This document shows positions 15,827 to 27,632 of a stretch of 64,000 nucleotides of DNA, piece after piece. The position numbers and the translations under genes were made by a program. This stretch comes from Azonexus hydrophilus. Its GTDB lineage: Bacteria > Pseudomonadota > Gammaproteobacteria > Burkholderiales > Rhodocyclaceae. Each line of letters opens with the position of its first letter. The first letter of the stretch is position 1. A model generated the notes under the pieces. That model worked only from the letters and a program-made list of their open reading frames with translations. It did no database searches and was not told where the DNA came from. Location: the NCBI RefSeq assembly GCF_001956855.1, contig NZ_MTHD01000002.1, positions 372,001-436,000 on the forward strand, read 5' to 3'.

Positions 15827-16915
15827 TTAATCCTGCTCGGTGTTAGAATGCGCCCCGCCCGCCCAGGTGGCGAAATTGGTAGACGCACCAGATTTAGGTT
15901 CTGGCGTAGCAATACGTGGGGGTTCGAGTCCCTTCCTGGGCACCAGGTCCAGCACTTCCGCAAGGAACTGCCCGGCCGGCAGGCGAAAGCCGGCGGCATT
16001 GCGATGGCCGCCGCCGCCGTAGCGAACGGCGATGGCCGCGACGTCGTAGTCACCGTTCGAGCGCAGCGAGATCTTGGCGTCGCCGTCGGCGGATATCTGC
16101 CAGATCATCCCAAAACTTCCCGATTTTTCCGCCAGCAGGTTGCCCAGTTCGGAAGCGAACAGGCCATTTGCGTTGACCGCCAGCCCCTCGCAAACCAGCC
16201 AGGTACCGCTGGCGTCGCTGATGATCTCCTGGTTGTGGCGCCGGGCTTGTACGGCATCGACCGGCTCGCCGCGCAGGCGGGCGCGACACAACAGCTGGCT
16301 GTCGGCGAGACGGGCGGATTCGATGCGGAAGAATTGATCGATCGCTTCGCCCTGCAGCACCATCTCGCGATAGCGCGCTGTGTTGGCGTCGGTCGTTGCT
16401 GCGACCAGTGTCTGCCAGCCGGAAAAATCGAAAGGTTGCAGGCGCAACTGCCGGCAGAAGGCGCGGGTGTGTGCCAAGGCAAAACGCCACAGATCCTGGT
16501 CTTCGATGTGCTGCAGCAACAGGGGCATGGCCTGTTCGCCATGAAAATGCTCCCAGGCCAGCCGGGCGCCGGATTGTTCCATGTGGAAGCGGATGTCGAG
16601 CGCGCGGGCGGCATCGTGGTAGCGCCGCATGCCGCCGGTTTGCCCCTGCAATTGCCCGGCCCAGTGCCGCATGGCCGAGGCGTGGTGGTCAAGCTGGGTG
16701 ACCGAGGCGGCGAGTTCGGCCATTTCGCCGAGAATTTCCGGCGTGAACGAAAAATCCAGTATGTATACGTCGCGACCGCGGATTTCATCGGCCAGCCAGC
16801 GTTCGCCATGATGCAGCGGGCGGTAGGTGGCGGCGTCGCCGAAGTGCCGCCAGGCGGCGAAGGCTGCGCCGAAGCCGTCGAGGCAGTCGGCGTGGTAATA
16901 GATGGTGCTTGCCAT
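15827..16915 (-). CDS. DHH-family phosphoesterase with C-terminal tail antisense to tRNA-Leu
   Basis: 362 residues in frame. The N-terminal DHH domain shows YYHADCLDGFGAAFAAW and LDHHASA (the DHH metal motif). The DHHA1 substrate domain carries GGGGHRNAAGFRLP at about residues 300-313. These proteins hydrolyse small nucleotides or phosphodiester ends with Mn2+; the substrate here is unknown. The conserved part ends at about residue 322. No stop follows: the frame passes antisense through the entire tRNA-Leu gene (residues ~324-352) and stops at TAA 15829-15827, 5 nt before hpnC. The tail is therefore either really translated or stopped by other means. It lies 2 nt after slyX and belongs to the slyX-DHH-hpnCDE operon. 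Confidence 0.85.
   Translation of the reverse strand: MASTIYYHADCLDGFGAAFAAWRHFGDAATYRPLHHGERWLADEIRGRDVYILDFSFTPEILGEMAELAASVTQLDHHASAMRHWAGQLQGQTGGMRRYHDAARALDIRFHMEQSGARLAWEHFHGEQAMPLLLQHIEDQDLWRFALAHTRAFCRQLRLQPFDFSGWQTLVAATTDANTARYREMVLQGEAIDQFFRIESARLADSQLLCRARLRGEPVDAVQARRHNQEIISDASGTWLVCEGLAVNANGLFASELGNLLAEKSGSFGMIWQISADGDAKISLRSNGDYDVAAIAVRYGGGGHRNAAGFRLPAGQFLAEVLDLVPRKGLEPPRIATPEPKSGASTNFATWAGGAHSNTEQD
15861..15945 (+). tRNA. tRNA-Leu (anticodon TAG)
   Basis: 85 nt. Acceptor stem GCCCAGG/CCTGGGC, discriminator A, encoded CCA. The anticodon stem CCAGA/TCTGG has loop TTTAGGT (TAG). The extra arm is of class II size and the T loop is GTTCGAGTC. An extended -10 (TGTTAGAAT, 15841-15849) lies 12 nt upstream. 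The gene is embedded antisense in the 3' end of the DHH frame. Confidence 0.95.
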
Positions 16916-16917
16916 GT

Positions 16918-17121
16918 TCAGTAATGCGGCGGGATTTCGTCGCGCAGGTTGCGCTGCTCCTGCGGCTGGTCATTGTTGACGACCTGGTCGCGCAGGGCGC
17001 GCACTTCGCCGATCAGCCGGTCGATCTGTTGCTGCTGGCGATAGACCACCTTGTTCAGTTCCTCCAGCTGGTCTTCAGTGAAGCTGATCTTGATTTCCAG
17101 TTCGGTCAGGCGTGATTCCAT
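16918..17121 (-). CDS. slyX: SlyX family protein
   Basis: 67 residues, almost entirely a coiled coil: MESRLTELEIKISFTEDQLE, then NKVVYRQQQQIDRLIGEVRAL, and a polar tail ending DEIPPHY, the typical SlyX end (PPHY). It is cytoplasmic and its function is not established. It is the first gene of the minus-strand run, 2 nt before the DHH gene. The space between slyX and the tRNA-Val promoter is only about 70 bp, so the operon promoter should lie there, back to back with the tRNA promoter. Confidence 0.92.
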   Translation of the reverse strand: MESRLTELEIKISFTEDQLEELNKVVYRQQQQIDRLIGEVRALRDQVVNNDQPQEQRNLRDEIPPHY

Positions 17122-17188
17122 CGTGGGCTTCTGTATTGGCTCAGGAGGGGTGAATGTTACTTCGGATCAAAAAACTTGGCGCGGAATG

Positions 17189-17216
17189 TTGACAAATCCC
17201 TTGGGGCGTCTATAAT
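17189..17216 (+). promoter_or_regulatory. Consensus sigma-70 promoter for tRNA-Val
   Basis: Perfect -35 TTGACA (17189-17194) and perfect -10 TATAAT (17211-17216) with a 16-bp spacer. GCGCGC follows the -10, a GC-rich discriminator typical of stringently controlled stable RNA promoters. Confidence 0.9.
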
Positions 17217-17228
17217 GCGCGCTTCTTC

Positions 17229-17305
17229 AGGCGGTTAGCTCAGTTGGTTAGAGCGCCACGTTGACATCGTGGAGGTCGTTGGTTCGATTCCAATACCGCC
17301 TACCA
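17229..17305 (+). tRNA. tRNA-Val (anticodon GAC)
   Basis: 77 nt. Acceptor AGGCGGT/ACCGCCT, discriminator A and encoded CCA. Anticodon stem CCACG/CGTGG with loop TTGACAT (GAC). T loop GGTTCGATTCC. It is followed by a terminator and then thrS. Confidence 0.95.
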
Positions 17306-17388
17306 AATTCCTGACGGAGTCGTTTTGATCACTTTCCGAACTTGCACTGCAGTTCAGAAACTCTAATCGAGTCGGCTTTCGTTCATTC

Positions 17389-17422
17389 AAAAAAAGTGCG
17401 GCTCAGCCCGCACTTTTTTTTC
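17389..17422 (+). terminator. Rho-independent terminator between tRNA-Val and thrS
   Basis: AGTGCGG / CCGCACT stem with loop CTCAGC (17395-17414), A-tract before and eight or nine T after. It ends 18 nt before the thrS ATG, so it can stop tRNA-Val transcripts and, for any promoter inside 17306-17390, act as an attenuator of thrS. Confidence 0.85.
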
Positions 17423-17439
17423 GTCCAGAGAATCCTGTC

Positions 17440-19356
17440 ATGCCAGATATCAAGCTTCCTGATGGTTCCATCCGTTCCTTCGAGCAGCCGGTCACCATCG
17501 CCGAGGTGGCGGCCAGCATCGGCGCCGGCCTGGCGCGTGCCGCGCTGGCCGGCAAGGTCAATGGCCAGCTGGTCGATACTTCGTTCCGCATCGAGGAAGA
17601 TGTCGAGTTGGCCATCGTCACCGATCGCGATGCCGACGCACTGGAGTTGATCCGTCATTCGACGTCGCATCTGCTGGCCTATGCGGTCAAGGAACTGTTT
17701 CCGGAAGCCCAGGTGACCATCGGTCCGGTCGTCGAAAACGGCTTCTACTACGATTTTGCCTACAAGCGTCCGTTCACCCCGGAAGATCTGGTGGCCATCG
17801 AAAAGCGCATGGGCGAACTGGCGAAGAAGGATATTCCGGTGACGCGCGAAGTCTGGAATCGCGACGATGCAGTGAATTTCTTCCTCGGTCAGGGCGAGAA
17901 ATACAAGGCCGAGCTGATTGCAGCAATTCCTGCCGATCAGCAGGTGTCGCTGTACCGCGAGGGCGATTTCATCGATCTGTGCCGTGGTCCGCACGTGCCG
18001 TCGACCGGCAAGCTCAAGGTGTTCAAGCTGATGAAGGTGGCCGGTGCCTACTGGCGCGGCGATCATCGCAACGAACAGTTGCAGCGCATCTACGGCACCG
18101 CCTGGGCGAAGAAGGAAGACCTCGATGCCTACCTGCACATGCTCGAAGAGGCGGAAAAGCGCGACCACCGCCGCCTCGGCAAGCAGTTCGACCTGTTCCA
18201 CATGCAGGACGAGGCCCCCGGTCTGGTCTTCTGGCATCCCAAGGGCTGGTCGGTGTGGCAGGAAGTCGAGCAGTACATGCGCAAGGTGTACCGCGACAAC
18301 GGCTATCAGGAAGTCCGTTGCCCGCAGATCCTCGACAAGTCCCTGTGGGAAAAGTCGGGGCACTGGGAGCATTACAAGGACAACATGTTCACGACCTCGT
18401 CGGAAAACCGCGACTACGCGGTCAAGCCGATGAATTGCCCGGGGCACGTGCAGGTCTTCAATTCGGATCTGCGTTCCTATCGCGAACTGCCGCTGCGCTA
18501 CGGCGAATTCGGCTCCTGCCACCGCAACGAGCCGACCGGCGCCTTGCATGGCCTGATGCGCGTGCGCGGCTTCGTCCAGGATGATGGTCACATCTTCTGT
18601 ACCGAAGACCAGATCGAGTCCGAAGTCACGGCGTTCAATGCGCTGGTCAAGCAGGTCTATGCCGATTTCGGCTTCAACGACGTCGCCGTCAAGCTGGCCT
18701 TGCGCCCGGAAAGTCGTGTCGGTTCCGATGAAGTCTGGGACAAGGCCGAGGATGCGCTGCGTTGCGGTCTGCGCGCTTCCGGTCTGGAATGGACGGAGTT
18801 GCCGGGCGAGGGCGCCTTCTATGGCCCGAAGATCGAATTCCACATCAAGGATGCGATCGGCCGTTCCTGGCAGTGCGGCACGATGCAGGTCGATTTCTCG
18901 ATGCCGGGTCGTCTCGGCGCCGAGTATGTTGCCGGCAACGACGAGCGCAAGGTGCCGGTAATGCTGCACCGGGCGATCCTTGGTTCGCTCGAGCGTTTCA
19001 TCGGCATCCTGATCGAGAACTTTGCCGGGGCCTTGCCGCTGTGGCTGGCGCCGGTACAGGCCGTGGTGCTGAATATTTCGGAAAAGCAGGCGGATTATGC
19101 GGCGGATGTTGCGCAAAAGCTGCACCGGGCGGGCTTCCGGGCTGAAGCGGATTTGCGCAACGAGAAAATTACCTATAAAATCCGCGAACATAGCTTGAAC
19201 CGGCTGCCTTATCAGCTTGTTGTAGGCGACAAGGAAAAGGCGGACGGACTGGTAGCCGTGCGTACACGCGGTGGTCAGGATCTCGGACAGATGACTGTTG
19301 AGGCTCTGGTCGGGCGACTTCATGAGGAAGTCGCGGCGCGTAGTGGCACGGCTTAA
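17440..19356 (+). CDS. thrS: Threonine--tRNA ligase
   Basis: 638 residues, full length. The N-terminal TGS domain (residues 1-62) begins [20 protein letters not shown]. The editing domain shows [16 protein letters not shown], and the zinc/catalytic core includes [11 protein letters not shown] and [20 protein letters not shown]. Motif 3 is in [20 protein letters not shown]. The C-terminal anticodon-binding domain ends near residue 635. It charges tRNA-Thr and edits Ser-tRNA-Thr. It opens the conserved thrS-infC-rpmI-rplT-pheST-ihfA block. No strong Shine-Dalgarno is seen before the ATG (AGAGAATCCTGTC). The terminator directly upstream may regulate it. Confidence 0.97.
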   Translation: MPDIKLPDGSIRSFEQPVTIAEVAASIGAGLARAALAGKVNGQLVDTSFRIEEDVELAIVTDRDADALELIRHSTSHLLAYAVKELFPEAQVTIGPVVENGFYYDFAYKRPFTPEDLVAIEKRMGELAKKDIPVTREVWNRDDAVNFFLGQGEKYKAELIAAIPADQQVSLYREGDFIDLCRGPHVPSTGKLKVFKLMKVAGAYWRGDHRNEQLQRIYGTAWAKKEDLDAYLHMLEEAEKRDHRRLGKQFDLFHMQDEAPGLVFWHPKGWSVWQEVEQYMRKVYRDNGYQEVRCPQILDKSLWEKSGHWEHYKDNMFTTSSENRDYAVKPMNCPGHVQVFNSDLRSYRELPLRYGEFGSCHRNEPTGALHGLMRVRGFVQDDGHIFCTEDQIESEVTAFNALVKQVYADFGFNDVAVKLALRPESRVGSDEVWDKAEDALRCGLRASGLEWTELPGEGAFYGPKIEFHIKDAIGRSWQCGTMQVDFSMPGRLGAEYVAGNDERKVPVMLHRAILGSLERFIGILIENFAGALPLWLAPVQAVVLNISEKQADYAADVAQKLHRAGFRAEADLRNEKITYKIREHSLNRLPYQLVVGDKEKADGLVAVRTRGGQDLGQMTVEALVGRLHEEVAARSGTA

Positions 19357-19381
19357 TTATTGATATTTCGGGGGTTTTACC

Positions 19382-19912
19382 ATCGCTCAGAACAAGGCCC
19401 ATCGTTTAAACGATGAGATTACAGTGCCGGAGATTCGTCTCCAGGGTGTGGAAGGTGAACAGCTTGGCATAGTCAGCATTCGTGCTGCGTTGCAGATGGC
19501 AGAAGAAGCCGGGGTTGACCTGGTCGAGATCGCGCCGACGGCGAAACCGCCGGTCTGCCGCATCATGGACTACGGCAAGTTCAAGTACCAGGAACAAAAG
19601 CGCGCACACGAAGCCAAGCTGAAGCAGAAACAGGTGCAGGTCAAGGAAATCAAACTGCGCCCGGGTACCGACGAAAACGATTACCAGATCAAGCTCAGGA
19701 ACATGACGCGTTTCCTGGAAGAGGGCGACAAGGTCAAGGTGACCCTGCGCTTCCGGGGCCGCGAAATGGCGCATCAGGAATTCGGCATGCGCCAGCTGGA
19801 ACGGATCAAGACAGATGTCGACGCCATCGGTGCGGTCGAACAGATGCCGAAGATGGAAGGGCGCCAGATGATCATGATCATCGCGCCGGCCAAGAAGAAG
19901 CAAGTAGTGTAA
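19382..19912 (+). CDS. infC: Translation initiation factor IF-3, ATC start codon
   Basis: 176 residues when read from ATC 19382: the N-terminus [20 protein letters not shown] is the conserved IF3 start. An ATG/GTG-only call begins at 19424 and would lose 14 conserved residues. The N-domain, linker ([20 protein letters not shown]) and C-domain ([20 protein letters not shown]) are all complete. IF3 binds the 30S subunit and rejects non-canonical start codons, so a rare ATC start gives the autoregulation known for infC (AUU in E. coli). GGGGG lies about 8 nt upstream. 25 nt separate it from thrS. Confidence 0.95.
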   Translation: MAQNKAHRLNDEITVPEIRLQGVEGEQLGIVSIRAALQMAEEAGVDLVEIAPTAKPPVCRIMDYGKFKYQEQKRAHEAKLKQKQVQVKEIKLRPGTDENDYQIKLRNMTRFLEEGDKVKVTLRFRGREMAHQEFGMRQLERIKTDVDAIGAVEQMPKMEGRQMIMIIAPAKKKQVV

Positions 19913-19954
19913 GTGTTGTAAAAGCAGTTATTAGTGCTTTCGGGTAGTACAAGC

Positions 19955-19969
19955 GTTCCCGCCGGGAAC
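19955..19969 (+). promoter_or_regulatory. Short hairpin in infC-rpmI intergenic RNA
   Basis: GTTCCC-GCC-GGGAAC forms a six-pair hairpin 33 nt before the rpmI start. The rpmI leader is a known site for L20 autoregulation in several bacteria; whether this hairpin serves that purpose is inference. Confidence 0.35.
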
Positions 19970-20001
19970 CACCTGACGGCATGACATTAAGGAGCATCAA
20001 A

Positions 20002-20199
20002 ATGCCCAAGATGAAGACCAAGAGCGGCGCCAAAAAGCGCTTTTCGGTCCGCGCTGGTGGTTCCATCAAGCGTGGTCAGGCCTTCAAGCGTCACATCCTG
20101 ACGAAGAAGACCACCAAAGTGAAGCGTCACCTCCGCGGTGCCGCAGCAGTCAACGAGCGTGACGTCGCATCCGTGCGCGCCATGTTGCCGTACGCGTAA
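20002..20199 (+). CDS. rpmI: 50S ribosomal protein L35
   Basis: 65 residues starting [20 protein letters not shown], rich in Lys/Arg, the canonical bL35 sequence ([31 protein letters not shown]). AAGGAG lies 8 nt before ATG 20002; an upstream in-frame ATG at 19981 is not used by the family. It is an rRNA-binding protein of the large subunit, in operon with infC and rplT (11 nt to rplT). Confidence 0.97.
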   Translation: MPKMKTKSGAKKRFSVRAGGSIKRGQAFKRHILTKKTTKVKRHLRGAAAVNERDVASVRAMLPYA

Positions 20200-20210
20200 G
20201 GAGATAGCAT

Positions 20211-20570
20211 ATGTCCAGAGTTAAACGTGGTGTAACGGCTCGCGCCCGTCACAAGAAAGTCCTCGCACTGGCCAAGGGTTACCGTGGTCGTCGCAAGAAC
20301 GTATACCGCATCGCCAAACAGGCGGTGATGAAGGCCGGTCAATACCAGTACCGTGACCGTCGTCAGCGGAAGCGTCAGTTCCGTGCCCTGTGGATTGCCC
20401 GTATCAATGCTGCAGCTCGCGAGCTGGGCATGAAGTACAGCACCTTCATGAACGGTCTGAAGAAGGCCAACATCGAAGTCGACCGCAAGGTCCTGGCCGA
20501 CCTGGCCGTCTTCGATCAGCCGGCTTTTGCCGCCCTGGCTGCACAAGCCAAGGCCAAGCTCGACGCCTGA
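20211..20570 (+). CDS. rplT: 50S ribosomal protein L20
   Basis: 119 residues, canonical bL20: a basic N-terminal extension ([20 protein letters not shown], then [20 protein letters not shown]) and a globular C-domain ([18 protein letters not shown]). It binds 23S rRNA early in 50S assembly and in many bacteria represses its own operon. AAGGAG stands 7-12 nt before the ATG. A strong terminator follows 14 nt after the stop. Confidence 0.97.
   Translation: MSRVKRGVTARARHKKVLALAKGYRGRRKNVYRIAKQAVMKAGQYQYRDRRQRKRQFRALWIARINAAARELGMKYSTFMNGLKKANIEVDRKVLADLAVFDQPAFAALAAQAKAKLDA
20479..20493 (-). repeat. Interspersed motif core (TTGCGGTCGAC) copy
   Basis: The minus strand reads GACCTTGCGGTCGAC inside rplT. 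The 11-base core is exact; the 5' A/T-rich part is not conserved. Confidence 0.3.
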
Positions 20571-20582
20571 GCAAAAGCTTGA

Positions 20583-24094
<3,512 letters not shown>

Positions 24095-24111
24095 CGAAAG
24101 AATACATAACG

Positions 24112-24414
24112 ATGACGCTGACCAAAGCCGAACTCGCCGACCTGCTGTTCGAAAAAGTGGGACTCAACAAGCGCGAAGCCAAAGACATGGTCGAAGCCTT
24201 CTTTGAGGAAATCCGCAATGCCCTGGAAACCGGTGATGGCGTCAAGCTGTCCGGTTTCGGCAACTTCCAGTTGCGTGACAAGCCCCAGCGCCCGGGGCGC
24301 AACCCCAAGACCGGTGAAGAAATTCCCATTACCGCACGGCGTGTGGTGACTTTTCACGCCAGCCAGAAACTGAAGTCCGATGTCGAGCTTGCCTTCGATG
24401 GAATCGCGGCCTAA
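24112..24414 (+). CDS. ihfA: Integration host factor subunit alpha
   Basis: 100 residues of the HU/IHF fold: [20 protein letters not shown], the body [25 protein letters not shown], and the DNA-intercalating arm [20 protein letters not shown] with the conserved Pro. IHF bends DNA and is required by many sigma-54 promoters, so it is relevant to the cydPA promoter. It overlaps the next gene (MerR family) by 17 nt. Confidence 0.96.
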   Translation: MTLTKAELADLLFEKVGLNKREAKDMVEAFFEEIRNALETGDGVKLSGFGNFQLRDKPQRPGRNPKTGEEIPITARRVVTFHASQKLKSDVELAFDGIAA

Positions 24415-24775
24415 GAGTCCGGGCAGCGAAGATCTGCCCCCGATCCCCGCCAAGCGCTACTTCACCATTGGTGAAGTCAGCGAGTTGTGTGGCGTCAAGC
24501 CGCATGTGCTGCGCTACTGGGAGCAGGAATTCAACCAGCTGAAGCCGGTGAAGCGGCGGGGTAATCGCCGTTACTACCAGCATCATGAAGTACTGCTGGT
24601 GCGCCGGATTCGCGAACTTCTTTATAATCAGGGTTTTACCATCAGCGGTGCGCGCAATCGACTGGATGATGGCGCAGGGCATGAGCGTCCTGCGGTCGAC
24701 GTCGAATCCGACAATAAAATGACGACGGATTTGCGTAGCGAATTGAAGGCGATTATCGAGATGTTGGCGGTTTAA
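24398..24775 (+). CDS. MerR family transcriptional regulator
   Basis: 125 residues from ATG 24398 (24380 is an alternative). The winged-HTH domain is clear: [20 protein letters not shown], then [20 protein letters not shown] and [20 protein letters not shown]. The C-terminal part is short and has no metal-binding cysteine cluster, as in the orphan MerR gene that follows ihfA in many beta- and gammaproteobacteria. Target and ligand are unknown. It overlaps ihfA and is followed by tRNA-Pro. Confidence 0.9.
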   Translation: MESRPKSPGSEDLPPIPAKRYFTIGEVSELCGVKPHVLRYWEQEFNQLKPVKRRGNRRYYQHHEVLLVRRIRELLYNQGFTISGARNRLDDGAGHERPAVDVESDNKMTTDLRSELKAIIEMLAV

Positions 24776-24792
24776 ATCGGCTGGATTTACGA

Positions 24793-24798
24793 TATAAT
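24793..24798 (+). promoter_or_regulatory. -10 element of tRNA-Pro promoter
   Basis: A perfect TATAAT 11 nt before the tRNA-Pro gene. No good -35 is present (best TTTAAA at 24771, spacer 16). Confidence 0.6.
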
Positions 24799-24808
24799 GC
24801 TCGGCTTG

Positions 24809-24886
<78 letters not shown>

Positions 24887-24898
24887 ATGGAATCAGGC

Positions 24899-24928
24899 AA
24901 AAGGGCCAATCTTCGGATTGGCCCTTTT
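24899..24928 (+). terminator. Rho-independent terminator after tRNA-Pro
   Basis: A 13-bp perfect stem (AAAAGGGCCAATC / GATTGGCCCTTTT) closed by a stable TTCG tetraloop, 12 nt after the tRNA. Confidence 0.9.
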
Positions 24929-24992
24929 GTTTTGTCCGCCTTGCCGGGGAAGGCGATAAAATCCGCAACGATCCTGATCCGGGAATAGGTAC

Positions 24993-26357
24993 ATGAGCGA
25001 AATCGCTGCCGGGAAAAAGCTTGATGGCAATGGTGTTGGCACGGCGGCTGGCGTTCCTTTTCGGGACGCGCTGCTGTTCTGGCTCAAGCTGGGTTTCGTC
25101 AGCTTTGGCGGGCCGGCCGGGCAGATTTCGCTGATGCATCAGGAGCTGGTCGAGCGGCGGCGCTGGATCTCCGAACGTCGCTTCCTGCACGCACTCAATT
25201 ACTGCATGCTGCTGCCCGGTCCGGAGGCGCAGCAACTGGCAACCTATATCGGCTGGCTGATGCACCGGACCTGGGGTGGCATTGTTGCCGGGGTGCTGTT
25301 CGTCCTGCCGTCGCTGCTGATCCTGGTTATCCTGTCCTGGGTATACGTCGCCTACGGGAATACCACGCTGGTTGCCGGATTGTTCTATGGCATCAAGCCG
25401 GCCGTCACGGCAGTCGTCGTCCAGGCGGCCTGGCGGATTGGCTCGCGCACCCTGAAAAACTGGCGCCTGATGGCGATCGCGCTCGTTGCGCTGCTGGCCA
25501 TCCTGTTGCTGGGCATTCCTTTCCCGGCCATCGTCGCCGCGGCAGCATTGACCGGCTGGGTCGGCGGCCGGCTGGGCGGGCAGCATTTTCGGGTCGGCGG
25601 CGTATCTGCTGCGTCAGCAGGCAAACCCGGTGCGCCTGCGCTGATTGATGACGATAGCCCGCTGCCGGCGCATGCGCGCTTTTCCTGGCCACGCCTGGGG
25701 ATCATCGCGCTGATCGGCGCGCTGTTGTGGATCGTGCCGGTCGGACTGCTCGTCGCGACGCTGGGATGGCAGCATACGCTGACCCAGATGTCGCTGTTCT
25801 TCACCAAGGCGGCATTGCTCACCTTCGGTGGCGCCTACGCCGTTTTGCCTTATGTCTATCAGGGAGCGGTCGAGCATTTTGCCTGGCTGACGCCAACCCA
25901 GATGATCGACGGTCTGGCACTGGGGGAGACGACGCCGGGGCCGTTGATCATGGTGGTTGCCTACGTCGGTTTTGTCGGTGCATACGCCGAGGGATTCTTC
26001 GGGCCGGATGCGCTGTTCCTGGCGGGATGCGCGGCGGCGGTGCTGGTGACCTGGTTTACCTTCCTGCCGTCATTCCTGTTCATCCTGGCCGGTGGTCCGC
26101 TGGTCGAGCGTACGCATGATGTGCCGCAGTTTACGGCGCCATTGGTCGCGGTGACCGCTGCCGTGGTCGGTGTCATCGTCAATCTCGCACTTTTCTTTGC
26201 CTATCATGTCTTCTGGCCGACAGGGTTTGCCGGGGATTTCGACATTTTTTCGGCGCTGATCGCGCTGCTGGCGGCGATCGCATTGCTGCGTTTCAAGCTC
26301 GGGGTGATTCCGGTCATCCTGGGGTGTGCAATAACCGGCCTTCTGGCGAGTCTGTGA
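24993..26357 (+). CDS. chrA: Chromate transporter, ChrA/CHR family
   Basis: 454 residues, the long two-domain CHR type with about 10-12 membrane helices. The first repeat has FWLKLGFVSFGGPAGQISLM and LPGPEAQQLATYIGW; the second mirrors it with FFTKAALLTFGGAYAVLPYV and LALGETTPGPLIMV. CHR proteins export chromate by antiport with sulfate in the inner membrane; some family members serve other oxyanions, so the substrate is inferred. It is followed after 7 nt by a dicarboxylate/amino-acid symporter gene, presumably in the same operon. No chrB regulator is adjacent. Confidence 0.88.
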   Translation: MSEIAAGKKLDGNGVGTAAGVPFRDALLFWLKLGFVSFGGPAGQISLMHQELVERRRWISERRFLHALNYCMLLPGPEAQQLATYIGWLMHRTWGGIVAGVLFVLPSLLILVILSWVYVAYGNTTLVAGLFYGIKPAVTAVVVQAAWRIGSRTLKNWRLMAIALVALLAILLLGIPFPAIVAAAALTGWVGGRLGGQHFRVGGVSAASAGKPGAPALIDDDSPLPAHARFSWPRLGIIALIGALLWIVPVGLLVATLGWQHTLTQMSLFFTKAALLTFGGAYAVLPYVYQGAVEHFAWLTPTQMIDGLALGETTPGPLIMVVAYVGFVGAYAEGFFGPDALFLAGCAAAVLVTWFTFLPSFLFILAGGPLVERTHDVPQFTAPLVAVTAAVVGVIVNLALFFAYHVFWPTGFAGDFDIFSALIALLAAIALLRFKLGVIPVILGCAITGLLASL

Positions 26358-26364
26358 GTCCATC

Positions 26365-27621
26365 ATGCCCTGGTTGTCCCTGAATACCCAAATACTGATC
26401 GGCTCCCTGGTCGGGGTGCTGGGTGGCTGGTGGCTATCCGCCGCAGCGCCATCCGCAGCCGTCAGCGGCGGTACGCTTTATGCAGCAAAATTGCTGGGCA
26501 ATCTGTTTCTCGATTTGCTGCGGCTGGTCCTGATTCCACTGGTTTTTTCGTCCATCGTTGTCGGGGTGGCCAGTTTGCGCACGCACAACCGCATGCACCG
26601 AGTCTGGGTGACCACGCTGCTGTTTTTCTTCATCACCATGGGCCTGGCCATCGTGCTCGGTTTTTCTGCGGCCAATATCTTTCGTCCGGGCGAAGGCATG
26701 CAACTCGCGATGTTTGCCGAAGCCACGCAGAATTTTCAGGCGCGGCAGATGCCGCTGCCGGATTACATTGCCCAGTTCCTCCGCGGCATGTTCCAGAATC
26801 CGTTCAAGGCGCTGGCGCAGGGCGAGATCCTGGCGGTGGTGGTGGCGGCGCTGTTTCTCGGTATCGCCCTGGTGGTCGGCGGTGATCGTTACCGGAATAT
26901 TCGCCAGATCATCGAGGAATTGCAGGAACTCTGCCTGCTGGTCGTCGGCTGGATCATGCGCCTGGCGCCGCTGGGCATCGCGGCCCTGCTGCTGCAACTG
27001 GTGGCCAGCCAGAACGTGGCGCTGCTCGGCAGCCTGGCGCATTTCATCACGGTGGTGTTCGGGACCACGTTGTTTCACGGCATCGTCGTGCTGCCACTGA
27101 TCCTCTGGTTATTCACCCGGATGTCGCCGCTGCAGTTCCTGAAGCGGGCCCGCGAGCCGCTGATCACGGCTTTTGCCACCAGTTCCAGCGCCGCCACCTT
27201 GCCCATCACCTTGCGCTGTACCGAGCAGCAGCTGCATGTGAAGAAGGAGATTGCCAGTTTCGTCATTCCGCTGGGGGCTACAGCCAACATGGATGGCACG
27301 GCGCTGTACGAAGCGGCGGCGGTGCTTTTTGTCGCCCGTCTGGCTGGGGTGGAACTCGATCTGGTGCACCAGATCATCGTTTTTGCCGTTGCCATGCTGG
27401 GTGCGATGGGCGCCCCGGGCATCCCCAGCGTGGGCATGCTGTCGATGGTGCTGGTTCTCGAATCGGTGGGTTTGCCGACCGAGGCCATCGCCATCCTGCT
27501 GCCCATCGACCGCATCCTCGATACCGTGCGCACGGCAGTCAACGTCGAAGGGGACATGGTCGGGGCGATGGTCGTCGAGAAGCTTGCTGCCTTGCCCGAA
27601 GCTCCGGTCAAGAACGCCTGA
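26365..27621 (+). CDS. Dicarboxylate/amino acid:cation symporter (DAACS family)
   Basis: 418 residues with eight membrane helices and two re-entrant loops. Family hallmarks are the serine-rich hairpin ITAFATSSSAATLPITLRC, the MDGTALYEA segment in helix 7 (PLGATANMDGTALY), and the second hairpin GAMGAPGIPSVGMLSMVLVL with the helix-8 segment PIDRILDTVRTAVNV. This places it with GltP/DctA-type sodium or proton symporters in the inner membrane. Substrate (glutamate/aspartate versus C4-dicarboxylates) is not resolved. It is 7 nt behind chrA and convergent with fpr, 11 nt away. Confidence 0.9.
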   Translation: MPWLSLNTQILIGSLVGVLGGWWLSAAAPSAAVSGGTLYAAKLLGNLFLDLLRLVLIPLVFSSIVVGVASLRTHNRMHRVWVTTLLFFFITMGLAIVLGFSAANIFRPGEGMQLAMFAEATQNFQARQMPLPDYIAQFLRGMFQNPFKALAQGEILAVVVAALFLGIALVVGGDRYRNIRQIIEELQELCLLVVGWIMRLAPLGIAALLLQLVASQNVALLGSLAHFITVVFGTTLFHGIVVLPLILWLFTRMSPLQFLKRAREPLITAFATSSSAATLPITLRCTEQQLHVKKEIASFVIPLGATANMDGTALYEAAAVLFVARLAGVELDLVHQIIVFAVAMLGAMGAPGIPSVGMLSMVLVLESVGLPTEAIAILLPIDRILDTVRTAVNVEGDMVGAMVVEKLAALPEAPVKNA

Positions 27622-27632
27622 CCCGGCAGGGT

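Noticed and set aside
17383..19323. 646-residue minus-strand frame opposite thrS
   Set aside because: Composition shadow of a certain thrS gene; no ribosome site and repetitive Gln/His/Asp-rich sequence.
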